Of a stretch of DNA of 64,000 nucleotides, positions 20,661 to 33,234 are shown one piece after another; position 1 is the stretch's first letter; each line of letters begins with the position of its first letter. The notes beneath the pieces are model-generated. The model worked only from the letters and a program-made list of their open reading frames with translations. It made no database searches and was not told the origin of the DNA. The position numbers and the translations under genes are program-made. The stretch is from Kappaphycus alvarezii (taxonomy: Eukaryota > Rhodophyta > Florideophyceae > Gigartinales > Solieriaceae), in assembly GCA_002205965.3 (NCBI GenBank), contig NADL03000050.1:310001-374000 (forward strand). Direction: 5' to 3'.

Positions 20661-22521
20661 TAGCTACGTACTGTAGTTACAAGAGGGATATTTTTGGGGT
20701 GCTTTACTGATTAGGAATGCATTATGGCTATTTTCCGAAGGCTAAGGGGACAAGTCTGTGTTATGTAATGGTAATACAATGCAATCTACTTCCTTTTTAA
20801 AGTTCTATTTAGAGTGGGATGTATCTTCAAAACTAATATTTACAGTAAAATTAGAATATATACTCATGTATTTAAGGTATTGCCTTAAATGAAGTTTTTC
20901 ATGCTACCACTTCTGGATTGAAGTTTTTACTAGAATTTTAAGGGCCTTGAAAGGATTTTTATTCGGAGGTAAATTCATACAATTTCCAGGTACTACGTAC
21001 AGATATTATTTAAAAATTAAAGGTATTCATGAGCTTAAATATATAATAGTAAGTGCCAAGTGTTCCGATCTATATTCCTCCCTTACGGTTCCTAAATTTC
21101 TCAAAATACGAGGCTTAGATCTCTCTGCAATAATACTGATGTACTGTACAGTATACCGAGAATCACAAGGATTATAGAATCTACGCTTAGAGTTGGGTAC
21201 GAACGGAAATTTTATTCTGGCTAGGCATTAAATTTTATTTTGTTTACCTCCAAGTGCTCTGTAATTGTAAAAAACATGAATTGGTAACAAGTTTTCTAAT
21301 TTGGGGTACGTAATACGTGTTCCGGCTCCCAAACCTCCAAATTTCCAAAACTTCAAAATCTAGCGTTGATTATAGCCAATTTCGTTCTGGGTTTATTTTC
21401 GATTTCTCAATAAACTGCGACATTAGTTCTGCATCTCAGATCTCGTTGATTCTTTTTTGTCCTCATTTCCGATTCAATGGCTACTAATTAATTAGACAGA
21501 CCTATTACCGTGATGAAGGATAGTTGTGCTGCGAAAATGGACTAACTCGGGAAGTATACCAATAAATATTGACATAAGCTATCTTTCGTTGCAAATGAAG
21601 TGAAAAGAGAGGTTATAACCATTCAATACTGGTTTATAGCACCAATGCTAGTCGATCTAATGACGAAGATAGATTATGGGCGAATATTTCGCTACCTGCA
21701 CAAACAGTTTGGAGTTGATAGCGTGACCACTGCGGGCTTTACTTTCAGCATTGATATATTTTCAGTGTGACATTTTTTAAGGGATTCAACAGAACAATGC
21801 GTCAAGGAGGGGTAAATTGGTACTATAGATGAGTAACTCAAGGTTTTGTATGGAAATAGTTATCTTGATATGAAGAGAATAACTAGTGGAGCATATCCAT
21901 ATCCCGGTGGTGCTACTTGTAACAACAGTTGGGCAATACAGCTATGGATGGGACAGCAAAGTTGGTGCAGTGGTTGATTGGTGGTTGTTCCGTACCTCTT
22001 TACTCTTTGCTGCACTTCGCTCTGCCTTAAGTACCCTAGGCTGGGCTTCCCTTCCGTTCGGCCCGGGCCTCCTTTTCCTTTCCAGCTGAGGCCCTTGGGT
22101 CACTTCGCCTCGATGAATACTGTGGGTCAAAGTTTCTACATTAGCTAATTTCCCAACTGGAATTGTCAGCCACACTGCTATGAATTCCCAAATCACCAAC
22201 GTATTAAAATGGGGCCTCAACTACACCCTATTCAATTACTCAACTGATATGGTTACAGCACGGCAACGAACGCGCACCGCTACATACTGTCAGGGTGGTG
22301 TCCTGGATTCATGTTATGATTCCGTGATATTTTCATCAGTGAAAGTTGCTTGCACAGGCAGACAGACTAATAGTTTTAGAATGCGTTTCTCCAGCCGACA
22401 GAGAGACATGCGTTTATGACAGCAGAGTTCACCTGCGTTCACCTGGTGCTTACTATATTCGAGGAAACAGCAGTAGATTTGAAGTAGTAAACTGAGATGC
22501 ATCAAAGACCTCCCACTACGC
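20661..22521 (+). repeat. Rep-1, main part (copy 1)
   Basis: It is collinear with 49500-50250 and then 59390-60653. The shared sequence includes GAGTGGGATGTATCTTC, CATGAGCTTAAATATATAAT, CCGATTCAATGGCTACTA and, beyond the break in copy 2, TATTACCGTGATGAAGG, GGTTATAACCATTCAATA, GTAGATGAGTAACTCAAG and CAGAGAGACA. Copy 1 carries its own extra segments: an SR1 tail at 20685-20722 and about 370 bp at 21916-22285. No coding potential is recognisable. Homology ends at CTACGCT (22521 and 60653). Confidence 0.85.
20685..20722 (-). repeat. SR1 3'-end copy
   Basis: Reverse-complemented it reads CATTCCTAATCAGTAAAGC then ACCCCAAAAATATCCC, like 1012-1056. It lies in a roughly 90-bp segment absent from Rep-1 copy 2 (compare 49515-49545), so it is an insertion relative to that copy. 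A decayed duplication (TGTAGTTACA versus TGGTAATACA) is possible but weak. Confidence 0.6.
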
Positions 22522-25500
22522 TTCCTGTCAGAAAAATAAGGTAACGACAGATAACGTCACGTCGGAGACTAAAAATCCATTTTGCTTAAGTTGTATTTTC
22601 CGCCAGTTTTAATTTTGATACTTTCGGCCCTGGTATGTGTATGTACATCCTGAAAAAGTATTCAAACTTAAGCAAACAGGAGTTAATTGTGTAGGTACAC
22701 TGTAAAATTGTCATTTCGGCATCCAGCCTGGAAATAATTTACGGTGTTGAAGTCTTTTTCTGGCTAGATAAAATTGCTCTCCAAAGGGACTAAGTACAGG
22801 TTTGTATTTAAACAAGTGGTCCGGGATATTTTTGTTTCAGGGGTAGTTCTCGAAAACATACTAGCTGTAGTCTTTTGAGATTCCATTTCTATTTAGATCA
22901 TCCAAATACATCTTAGACGATTTTGTACTAAACAAGGCCTCTTGACATTCTAAACAGTGTTAAAGTTAGTACTACTGGCAGAAATGACTCTTTTTTCGGT
23001 TCTGTGCTAAACTATCCATTTCTACTTAATTTTGTTTTTTAAATGGTAGATAAATCAATAAACTTTGAGATCATTAAATAGTCTAACACAGACTCAGAAC
23101 CTTGCAATTATTATCTCTCTGACTGTTTCCCCGGGAACGGTTTTTATCAATCCAATTATTCAGTAATTCAAGAGGGACTATATCTTTTGCGATTCCGTCG
23201 AGGATCCAAAAAAACTTAACTTTATAGAGCTGAAAATTGATGTTTATCTCAAAATGTTTTCATTTATGCAACAACTTCGGAAACATTCCCATGAATTGCT
23301 CACAAAGCAGATCCTGTCTACTTTTCAAAACTTGTAGGATCTTTTTAACCTAACATTTTCACACCATTAACGCTTTTAGGAATCTGTCTGCATTTTTTAG
23401 CTGATACAAAAAGTCTACAATCTTCAACATCTTTCAGATCAAAACTCTCTTTGTCTGAAAAATAGCCGTAGCGACACTATTTCAGCAAAAGGTTTCTGAA
23501 ATGAAATATTTTGCTGGAATAACATCGATAATCACCGCACTAGAATTAAATGATAATGTTCTCAGAAACTAGAGGCTCAGGTGCGATTATAGACACCTAA
23601 TGGAACTAATTTCTTAAAGTATTTCTCTTACGTTTTCTATATTTGAGCAGGCATGCCAACTTTCGAATTTCTCAAGGAAATATAAGAATGGCTAATTTAA
23701 GATTAAAAGTCACTTCTACATTTTAGTTTTTATTTCGAATGCAGTTTATGACGAATAAGTACTTTTAAAATCAGTTTCTATCAAGTACGCCTCAAGTTCT
23801 GACTTCTCCAGTTTCAGTTTGCTACCCAATTATAAACTGATTCAAAAAATTGTGAGCAGTAAGTAAATTTTGCCTTCCTCAGCACTTATAAAACTTATGA
23901 AATATTCTTCAGTCCTAAAAGAAAGCAATCAATTAAGAATTGGCATGATATCATCGAAACATGTTTTTAAAAAACAGAACAAAATTATGAAATTCAATTA
24001 CACTTAAAATGTTTTTGAGCTACCTTTCTTTGCTACATTTTGAAAAGTAAATAATAGCTAATATTGAAATTCGTCTTGGGTTTGAGCCCAATTCTATAAA
24101 GCCTAAGTCAGATGTATCGGATTCCTTGCGGAGAAGAGTTGGAAGCTGTTTCAATGAAGAGTACTGCATGAGTCTTTGAAATAAAACAGGTGCCAGTTAT
24201 ACATATATTGATACGTTCAGAATTTAACTGCTCTCAACATAAGCGAAAAAAGCAACGACATCGCGGATGAATTTTTTACCGTTCAGTGAAACAAAATTGT
24301 CATTGGGGAGCTTTTATCGAGAAGATTGCTGAGAAAGGAGTTGTAGATGGGGAAATGGATAAAAAAGTCATGCAGTAACTAGTAAAATCAACAGAAACGG
24401 AAAATTCCGGTTGCGAAAATTAGTCGTTCAATATCTTTCCAGTTGAATAAAATCTGATGATTTTTTTTAAAAAAGTGAACAGCTTCAGGCGAAACTAAAT
24501 GTACTTGGGTAGCTTTGTAAAACTTTTTTTCTTTTGTATTTTCTTCCCACGAGATAAATAATAAATTAAAGTGTTCTGTAATTTTCAATCCAATAAAAAG
24601 GTCTGCATCACTAATCACCCAATCCGAAGCTCTTAATATCCCACCAAATAACTTGAACTAATTCAAACTTTGTCTAAAATGTTTCCAATTTTAATCTTCC
24701 TACCTACAACACATCCAGTATGATCTTTACTTGTGCTTAATACTTTGGAATTTCATCAGATTGTCAAGAAGAGAAACCTTTATCAAATTCAGTGTTTTAC
24801 GAATATCTGCGCAGTTTTGGTACTCCAGTTACATCTTTTTTCTAAACATTTTTTTGCCATTTTTCCTAGCTATCCCTCTTGCTTTCTTTGAAGTTCAATA
24901 TTATTACAATTTTCGTTTCGGAATCTTGCCTCAGCCCTTAATAATGCATGTATTTTCTTCTTATCATGATTTATATCGTAGATACATTTTGATCTAATTT
25001 CGAATTCATACTGCACATTCTCTTAGAAATCCAGGAAATATTATAAAACTCTCAATAATCCTGAATAGTTTAACCCCCTAAACGAAAAAGAATGATTTAT
25101 TTTTCATACACTTAAATCACCATAACCAATGAGTAGGAGAAATAATCACCCTTATTGGTAGGTAGTTGTTCAAAAATATTGGCAGGATCAACCATTTATC
25201 TCAAAAAATGCCATTGATGCAATTGTTGGAACCGCTGTGCCGAAAATATTCAACTGAAAATGTAAGTTGAGCTGATTCAGAGAACACACTGAAGCCGCTA
25301 AACAAAAGTTGTTTTGCCTTTTGTATTCATATTCCGAGGCATAATTTATATTTTTTCTCCTAATAACCATCTGCTCGACTCCTGGATTACTTATGAAAGA
25401 GTATTGAAATGCTATTTTGTTCCATGGCCGTTTGGACGAGTTGATTTTCTTCGAGAAACTGTATCCGAGAGGAACTATGTGATGCATTCTTTGATCCGGA

Positions 25501-25999
25501 TGTTCTGTATCTTTGTGTTCGTTTTATTTTTACAAAAAAGCTTAACAAAGAACAAAGGTTTGAAACGAGGTGGAAAATAGATCTTGCAATTTTACTCAGT
25601 TCGTTTTTCTTAAAATTACTCTTAAAGGTTTTGAGAAACAGAATCCCATCACAGAAATTCAAAATACAGCCGCATTACTAAGGGTGCTTATTTTCCTTAT
25701 GCACTACATTATACACAAAAAAGGTAAAAATATTTTCCTTGGATGAAAAGAACGAGTATATGACATATTGATAATTAAGATATCAAACAGGTAGTTTGAA
25801 GGGATAGAATAGGATCGCTCAAAATGTGTTGAAAATTGATGCCTTTAACTGAAAAAAATTGGTGAAGTCAGAAACCATTGATACCAAGGTTGTCGGAATG
25901 AGCGTTATTACTCTTTTCAAGTCCATTGGTTTTTTCAAATCCAAAAATGCTCCTGTAAACCTTTTATTCAGGTCATAGACTTTTTTTAATGGTTGTTGC
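22522..25999. other. AT-rich region, no recognisable gene
   Basis: These 3.5 kb of AT-rich DNA have only short frames. Minus-strand frames at 24388-24618, 25188-25487 and 25387-25662 are the longest, and none carries a motif I can assign. I found no LTR, inverted repeat or SR1 copy. The AT-richness and many stops resemble the decayed copia B sequences, but I could not align them. Confidence 0.5.
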
Positions 26000-28890
26000 T
26001 ATCTTGTTTTACTTTGGTGTTTTCCTTTAACGTCTATTTGCTGCACATTCCACTTCTTGTAGACGGAAACGGTAATTATCAGGCGCACGAGCTCGATGCA
26101 GGACATAGGCGCATACAGCTGAGCATAATCGGTAACGTCAGCTTGCATATTTCCACGGACTTTGGGTTGTGTTTTGTACTTTGCCACGTTGCCGTCGGCG
26201 TCCCGCTTGACCCGCAGGACTATACCTGACGGCAAGACATCTGCTTCTTTCGGAGGATTGCGTCCACCTCCGTTAGTTCAGGTCTTATTGCGCTCGATGC
26301 TGTCAAACTCGTCCTTGATGGCTTCGAGCCACTTCTGACTGTAAGCCGACTTGAGCGCACGTCCCAACTTGGGTTAATCAGGCAGTTCGACGATGTCCAT
26401 CCGTGCAGCACAACTGTAGTTAATGTCACCACGTGTCCGCAGATTGTACCCACCAATGCTTAGCGGTTTGTCGTCATCGTCGTTGTCACTGTTTCCGCTA
26501 TCGTCGGAGAAGTCTCGATTGTTACTCTCTCCATATTGGCTCGGCTTGGAGGGAATGTGTGTCAGGTACTCCTCAACAAAAGAGTCTGTCGGTCCGTCCT
26601 TTGGCGTGTCGTCATGCACGCCGATTTCGACCAGGCGGACGTCGACCGAAGGACACTTGGTACGGTACCTCCCTCGTCGCACTGTGTCGAACAAAGTTTT
26701 TACAGTCTGCGAGGTGTCGTACCGCGTGGTCCCAGAAGCGGAGCGGAAGCTTGGCTTGTGCGAGATATGTCCTTGTGAGGCCGAGAATCGTCTGATGCGT
26801 GCGCTCGGCAAGTCCGATTGACTCTGGCTTATATGGCGACGTAATCGACACTTGTGAACCTTAGAACGCCAGCGCTTCGGGCGCGCGGGTGAACTTGGAC
26901 CCACCATCGTTTTGGACCCGTTTGACCGTACAGCCGGTTTGCCTTTCTTAGAAGCGTACGAAGCGGAGGACTGCGGCGGATGCGTCGGCCTTCGACTTGA
27001 TTGGGCGGAAAGCAGCATAGCGCGAGTATTAATCGACTATACAGCCAAAATAGTGGTTTCCGCTGACGGATTTCGTCTCGATCTCCCCCTTTGTGTCAAA
27101 GTGAAGCGTGCCTATCTCAGTAGCACGCGTCAAGGAGCCGGCGAATCGGCGACGATACTTGCCTTGAGACAGTCTTTGCAGTCCGTCGCCGTGCAAGACG
27201 TCTGTTGCAACAGCCCGGACTGGACTTCACGTCTCACAGCCTTCAAGGGGAGTGCGCGACCCAATCGAAGGTGCCACAGTTTGAAGGTACCATCCTCTGT
27301 CTTGATTGGCTTCTGCCTTTTTGGTTTTGCAGGAGTTGTTGGTTCGTCTTCAGTGTCGTTAGCGCCCCCTGCACTGTTAGTGCTAATGTCGCTGTCGGTT
27401 CCGTCATTTGTCACGGCCGGATGGGGATATACTGTCTCCCGCATCTTCTGTGGCTACGCAACTTGTCGGATCCGTCTCGAGCATGTCTCTCGCGATGGCC
27501 ATCATGGCGGAGACCTTCTCTTCATCCGAGTCGGAAAGGCTAGGCAGCGATGTCGAACCGTCGTCGCATACGTAGAACAGTCCGTCGTGGTCTTGTTCAG
27601 CGTAGCCTAGTGTCGACATGTCGTCTCGCAAGTCGAAGAGGATGGCACTTCTCGGGATGAACACTGCCCCAATGTCTTTCCTCACCAACGACGGTACCGA
27701 CAATAGGCTCATGCCTGCATCAGGGACAACGAGTGTGTCTGACAGGCTAACTTTTCGCGTGTCGGGGTCGGCCGGAAAGCGTACTTTGCGCACGCCTTTG
27801 TGTCTGGCGCTAACTGCAGATTCGTCAGCCAATGAGATCTTTGTGTAGCATGGCGATTTCGACTTTAAGAGGTCTTAGTGCGGCGTGATGTGCGACGTCG
27901 TCCCGCTGTTAAGCGTCATACTGTCGGCTTTCAGTCCGTTCTGTGACGTACCGCCGCGCGCCATGGCGGAACGCTCTTCGCCCTTCCCTTTTTTGCGATG
28001 ATTGTCAGATTCTCGACCTTCCTTAGGCTTGCAGGGCTTCCCATCCAGGATATCCTTGACGACTTAGGACGGTACATCAACGCGGCTATTCTCAGTAAGC
28101 GGGTTGAGGAAGCACTGCGACGTCAAATGGCTCGTCTTATGACAGATCTGACAACCATTTTACGCCGCGCCCTCCCTGCCGTTTTGCGACCCGTTCGACG
28201 ATAACAACTTGGGTTCTTCAATCAGACGGCTCGTCATTTATTCCCACGTGATGTCGGATTTTGCCAGTGTCTTGAGCGTGGCAGTCACCGGCTGCACGTT
28301 GAGCACGTCAACGGATGCGACAAGTATGCCAATAGCGAGCGAGTCATCGAACGTCGTCCCGATGCTGCGGAGTTGCCCCACCAGCGCGGCCATCTTGTCG
28401 ACGTGTTTCGTCATGTTGTCTTTCAGAATACTGTACCGCGTCGAAACGAGTTCCGACATCTTGGCAATCCTCGAAGCAGTAGAACGCGAGTCGTACCGTC
28501 GATCGAGTTTTGCCAATATCTCCGCCGGATTTCCAATGACAGCCCGGACTCCTAGCACCTGATCGCTAAGCGTACCGACAATCAGGTTGCTCCTGCTTTG
28601 CGTTGATGTTCCGCGTCGTCGGTGCCGACATCTGCGGCAGCGATCGAGGCGGTTCCCTCGGTGCTTGATGACGATATTGACAAATTCTTTCTCAGTCCTT
28701 TCGCGTCGATAGCGGAGACGATGCAATTGCGCCATAGCGAGTATTTGCTTTTGTCGTTTAGCGAGTGGATGCGATTGTCCTCGTCGTGATCAGCCATGTT
28801 GAGACGGTTCCGGCAGGAGGGTTGATAGCGTGTGGATGAACGTTGCTGAGCAGGTTTCAAGCTAGCTCTGGGGCCATAACCTTTTGGCAT
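26000..28890 (-). pseudogene. Copia polyprotein A, truncated in RT
   Basis: Read on the minus strand, gag comes first (28238-28890: SKYSLWRNCIVSAI, then the UBN2-type block IGNPAEILAKLDRRYDS). The protease box near 27895-27920 reads LNSGTTSH: the catalytic aspartate of DSG is asparagine (codon 27908-27910). The region 27404-27832 is the protease-integrase linker. A pre-integrase LWHLRLGR with C..C follows at 27130-27444. The integrase triad is visible as LHFDTKG, QNDGGSKF and GLAERTHQ, with in-frame stops between. The C-terminal linker and the RT start (WLEAIKDEFDSIERNKT) follow. RT ends after QQIDVKG at about 26020, so the catalytic palm and RNase H are missing. No LTR identified. Confidence 0.88.
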
Positions 28891-29041
28891 CTGGCGAAAG
28901 CCGTCTGCGTACGATGCCCCCTTTTTGTTTTACTAGAGACGATCCGGAAGTACCAGTCGTGTCGATGTTTGCGTCATATTTTGGTGACGTCATCGACAGT
29001 TAGCATAATGCATGTGCAACTCTAAATAGGCGTTGCTAAAT
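28891..29041. other. Junction of copia A and element W
   Basis: This 150-bp stretch carries a T-rich run and a TGACGTCATC palindrome near 28984. It may include the 5' leader of copia A, but no LTR partner exists in the window to confirm it. Confidence 0.4.
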
Positions 29042-30915
29042 CTAATAAGGGGATGGATGTACAGTCTGCATGGCTGTACGCCAGTGGAGGAGGAACTGTC
29101 GGACAACTTGGGTGTAAAAGCCGGCGCGCACTAGCGCACGCGTGCGCTGGAAGACAGTGCACTGGCACCGGCCGACACATCTCAGCAGAACTCGAACAAA
29201 AAAGAGCCTAGAGGGCTCACCGTACAAGTAGTGGATCCATTGTGCGGCTTGAGGGATGCGAGCAACTGCTTTGTCCAGAGTCTTGGCACGCTCAATCGAA
29301 TTAAAGGCATTCCGGGCGTCTACTTGTATGAGGATATGCTGGGTCTGTGCAGAGCTGAGCTGCTGTATGGTGGCTCGCGTGGCATGAACAATTGCCTCAG
29401 TTGCTCTTAAGACACCGACGCCAAGCTGTAGAGGTTGTAAGTAGGAAGCGAGGACTGTGTCATTGCGGATACGTTTCATAATGATGCGTCCTGCTAGACA
29501 GCGAATTGCGAGGCCGATTGCGATTGACCGGGGACTTAGGCAGGCTGCATCCTCGGGGGACCAATGAGGGTGGCGCTAGCGATGTAGTACCTGCTCGGTG
29601 GGGTGTTTCCGTCGAGGAGGCAGTTAATAAAATCTGTGAACCATTTGAGTGCTGAATGTGAGGGTTCCGCGCCACCTGAGAGGAAGGAAAGGACCTTCAG
29701 AATGGAAGGACGGAGACCAAGGACCAGGGCTGCTGTGGCGCGGGAGACGCCGGAGCTCACGACGCACTTCCGTTGCGGTGAATTTGTACGCACGGGAAGA
29801 GCACCACGGGTACAAAGAGTTACAGGAGCAACAGGGTCAGGTTGAAGGGCACGAAGTTTGGGGGCGTTGGCGGGAGTTGGCGGAACAGGTGGGGCATGAT
29901 ATGTCAGAGCTTGGGCGGCTTTCTTCGGGAGCCTTGGAGGAAACAGCGCTTGCATCTTTCCGACGGGGTGGGTGGTGGGGGACCTTGCGGGTAGCTAGTG
30001 CGCCAAATGCATCCGTTGCCTCATCGAAGAGGCGGGTCCATTTTCCAGATCGGGCGAGAGAGATTCGGCGCTTGAGCGAGGCGAAAAAGCTCGGGCGGTG
30101 GCGGTTCCGCGGCTCCGGCATGTCGTTTTTGCAAAAGACGAGTTTCCCTAGCGCAAGCATTTGGTTGAGACTGTCCATCCTTCGTTGGGTGGATCGAGAT
30201 TCAACGTATCGCCGGCAGATGTCGGCGACAAGGGAATGGAAAGGTGCTCGGAGGGAGTTTCGGAGGTAAGGGAGGGCAGGGACAGGAACTGGAAAGACAT
30301 GAGCGGGAGTAGGGCATTGTTGCGGGGGTTTCTGGGCGTATAACCCCATTAATTAGAGGGGAGAGATCGGCGGTGGCCCATGCTTAGGAAAGCGGGGAGC
30401 GGCGGGACGCAGGCCCTTGTAGGGAATGCAGCTAGTGTTGAGGGGGGATTGGAGCGGGAGAAATGGGAGCACGGTCAGAATTGATTGGGTCGGGAGGGGG
30501 AAGGGGGTCAGGGGGGCGAGCCCCAGGGATGCGGGGAGGATGTCCGAAATGGAGATGCGCAGTACGTCAATGAGGTACTGCTCTCGCCGCCAAGCACAGG
30601 AGGGGTGCATAATGCGGGAAAGCTCTCTGTTGAGGGTCGGGAGGAGAGAGCAGGAGTCGTCGACTTTTTTGCAATGGTCAACGACCACGGAGGGAGAGGA
30701 GACCGTGATAGAGGGTAGAGACGACGGGTAGTGTTTGCGAAAGGCATCGTAGGCGGTTGCTGTGTGGCGGAGGGTGTCGCTGGCAGCGCACACGAAAGCA
30801 GTGCGGGGGTCAGCGGTGGGGACGACGGTAACGGGGCCCGAGAATCTTCCGGCGGTGAGAGCTTCCCGGAGGGAGGGTCATTGCGAAAGGGACGCTTGTC
30901 TCGAGGGGTCACCAC
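29042..30915 (-). pseudogene. Non-LTR retrotransposon W, 5' half
   Basis: Four minus-strand frames chain together. A Pro/Ser-rich N-terminal region (30508-30915) is followed by a basic segment SFFASLKRRISLARSGKWTRLFDEA (29837-30349; quoted parts SFFASLKRRISLARSGKW and TRLFDEATDAF). Then come FTATEVRRELRRLPRHSSPG and the start of RT (29624-29815), and finally RT palm at 29042-29479 with LQLGVGVLRATEAIVHATR and QVDARNAFNSIERA. It stops before the Y.DD box, so this is a 3'-truncated or internally deleted copy. The family resembles V, but W and V do not overlap enough to be sure. Confidence 0.75.
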
Positions 30916-30949
30916 TTAGACGAACTGTTTGGGACCACGGTTAACGAGA

Positions 30950-33075
30950 TGGGAGCCAATGCCATTGATGCTCCGTTGGAGGTTGCTTGAAGTGTGGTGG
31001 TAAATCTTTATGGTTTGTACAATGTTGCACAGAAGCGTGCGGAGGGTATTCATAAATCAACTACGGATGCGGGCGGCGGGTAGAAACTTGTCGCGCCCGC
31101 ATTACTTGGAGACTAAACGCGAAACGGGTAACGAAGTCGCGGAGCTCCTGTTGAGGGGAGGAACCGCTACGGGAAGCAGCGAAGGAAGCAAGGCGGCGGA
31201 AAAAACCCTTGCCGTCGTCGCCCAAGGCGCCATAGATATCAATCCCGACGGTGGAGAGGAGGATATCGTTTTGGTTGCAGTAAGTGCCGTAATGACGATG
31301 TTTCTCGCGCTCTGCGAGTGTTGCGGCAGCGCCTGCGGTAACCGTACTTGGCGAAATGTGGCGGCGTGCAGAGGGGTGGGCAACAGTAACGTCGACGGCC
31401 GTATCGGCACTGTGAAGCCTGTATGTAGCGGGTATGTAAATGTCCATTCGTAGCGCGGGGACTCCGAATGCCCAGATGAGTTGGGAACCTGGTAGAGGAG
31501 CGGATGCTCGACAAGGGCGACGATCCCAACTTCTTTGCAGTAGCGGGCAAGAACGTTGCGGAGGATGTGATGACGACTAGTCAGTCCGTCTTCGTATTTG
31601 CAGGTCAACGCGTGTTGACCACTTGGATCTAAGACGGGTGCGATGTCGGCCGAGCGCCTGGAGCAGGCCGGACAGCGATTAGATCCAGGGAATAGCGCGA
31701 TGCCGAGACGGAGAGCCAGAGCGACCTTCCACGTAGAAGAGGACATGAACGTACCGCGGTGGGATGAGGAAGCGAAGAGAAAACAGGTTAGGCGGAGGAT
31801 GTGCGCACGGAGAGGAGCCGTGCTCGGTCGTGGGCTGCCGCGGACGAGAAGAACCTATCGGACTTCGATAGCATGAGTTCAGTTGTGATCGCAGACTGGA
31901 GCCTTTCGCCGGGGACCGGCAATGAACAACGCTCGAAAAGAGCCGTAGCTGTAAGCGACGAAGACAGCTGTGGGTGGTGGAGGATAAAAGCGAGATGGCG
32001 GACCGAGGGATCTCTTTCAAGTGGCGGTCTTGGGAAAGAGTGAGCAGGTCGGAGATAAGTCCAAAGGAATCAATTACAGATGCTGCGTAAGCAGCCTCGG
32101 TAATGTCTGAAGTTTGCAGGAGACCTAGACCGCCCATGGAGAAGGGGAGAGAGGCTTGGAGCCAGACTCGCTCTGGGCAGGGCAGCTGCAATTGGTGGAA
32201 CGCCTCCCTCTGCTTCTGGTCGAAGCTAGCGGCGAGAACCGCAGATTGAGTGGAGGGAAGCGTACGTAGCAATGCAGGACCTTGGAGGCGTTCGCGCAGA
32301 AGCGGTGTAAGTGGAAAGCCAATTGAGCATCATCCAAGTCTCGAAGGGATTGGAAGATGCGGTCGACTGCGTTTTGGCGACCTGCGAAAAATTGGGAAAC
32401 AAAAGGTTCCGAGCCAATCGGGGATCCCAGCACGATGAAACCAGAGGGGGTTGAAAGGGGCAAGGAAGTGCCAAAGGGGAGTGGGAAGGGGAGAAGCAGT
32501 AAACTTGGGTCTTGGCCAGGTTGAGCTGGAACCATAGTGGGCCTCCTTCAAGCTGGATGAAACGGATTGCAGCGGCGGCTTTGGACGTGTGGCAGCGTTT
32601 GGTCGCGGAGGGGTGGTAGAGCGACCAAGGATAGGAAGGTAGGTTGGCGGCGAGGAGGGTTGCCGGGCGGCGTTGCCGGGCGGCGTTGAGGTAGGGGTGT
32701 GGGACGGTTATGGCTGCGGGGCGGGGTCGGTGCTGCCATTGTCGGAGGCAACAAGGGAGAGAAAACGGACGACGTTCTTAGCCGCTTTTGTGATGCGCAA
32801 GCAGCCACGAGCGGTGGCCAGTGCTGTGTCTTCCTTATGAAGCTCAAAGATCAAGGAGGGAGCATCCGTTGCGGCGAGGTCAGTAATTGGAGCAAGAATT
32901 CTAATCATGTCCGCAACGAGGTCCAAGGAGGCATGAGCCGCGTCGCACATAGATTTCTGCGAGTTTACAGGGGTGGGAAGGCCACTGGGGCCCGTCGCTG
33001 CGGGGGCAGCAGTGGGCATGCAAGGGAAGGGACAAAATAGGTAAGATGTTGATGGAGAGGTTTGAGAAGTGGAAG
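30950..33075 (-). pseudogene. Non-LTR retrotransposon Z
   Basis: Minus-strand order: an N-terminal helical domain (32708-33069; HASLDLVADMIRILAPI and LHKEDTALATARGCLRI); a deletion; then the RT after its active site (GFIVLGSPIG, DDAQLAFHLHRFCANASK, 32125-32570); the thumb and linker (LPFSMGGLGLLQTSDITEAAY); a CCHC knuckle (CPAC ... HALTC, 31610-31680) followed by TSRHHILRNVLARYC; and an RLE at 31061-31447 with RMDIYIPA, AVDVTVAHP and KHRHYG. The R/KPD motif is RMD. The RT palm with Y.DD is missing, and frames change at least four times. Confidence 0.85.
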
Positions 33076-33079
33076 CGAG

Positions 33080-33224
33080 GAAAGGTTTGGGTGTTTTACT
33101 CTTGGAAGATATATCTGATCTATCCCATAGTTTTCCAGGCACCACAATCACCTCAAAAAGGGTATACCGACATAGTAATGGGGAAGGAACTACGCTCCCT
33201 AAAAAGCTACCTTCAGGCCAGCCA
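33080..33224 (-). mobile_element. SR1 insertion, 145 bp
   Basis: This is the longest SR1 copy with a recognisable duplication: TGGAAGCGAG at 33070-33079 and TGGAAGTGAA at 33225-33234, 8 of 10 with two transitions. In the SR1 sense (minus) it starts TGGCTGGCCTGAAGG, passes GGAGCGTAGTTCC, CTTTTTGAGG and ATAGATCAGATATATC, and ends AAAACACCCAAACCTTTC. Its 3' end is shared with 43418-43522 and 43224-43284, which start further downstream, so copies differ in 5' length. Confidence 0.85.
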
Positions 33225-33234
33225 TGGAAGTGAA

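Noticed and set aside
24388-25662. AT-rich minus-strand frames as a further copia copy
   Set aside because: No protease, integrase, RT or RNase H motif could be placed, and I could not align them with copia B1 or B2.
29649-30269. 206-codon plus-strand frame
   Set aside because: It is the antisense shadow of element W, whose minus-strand frames carry RT motifs over the same bases.
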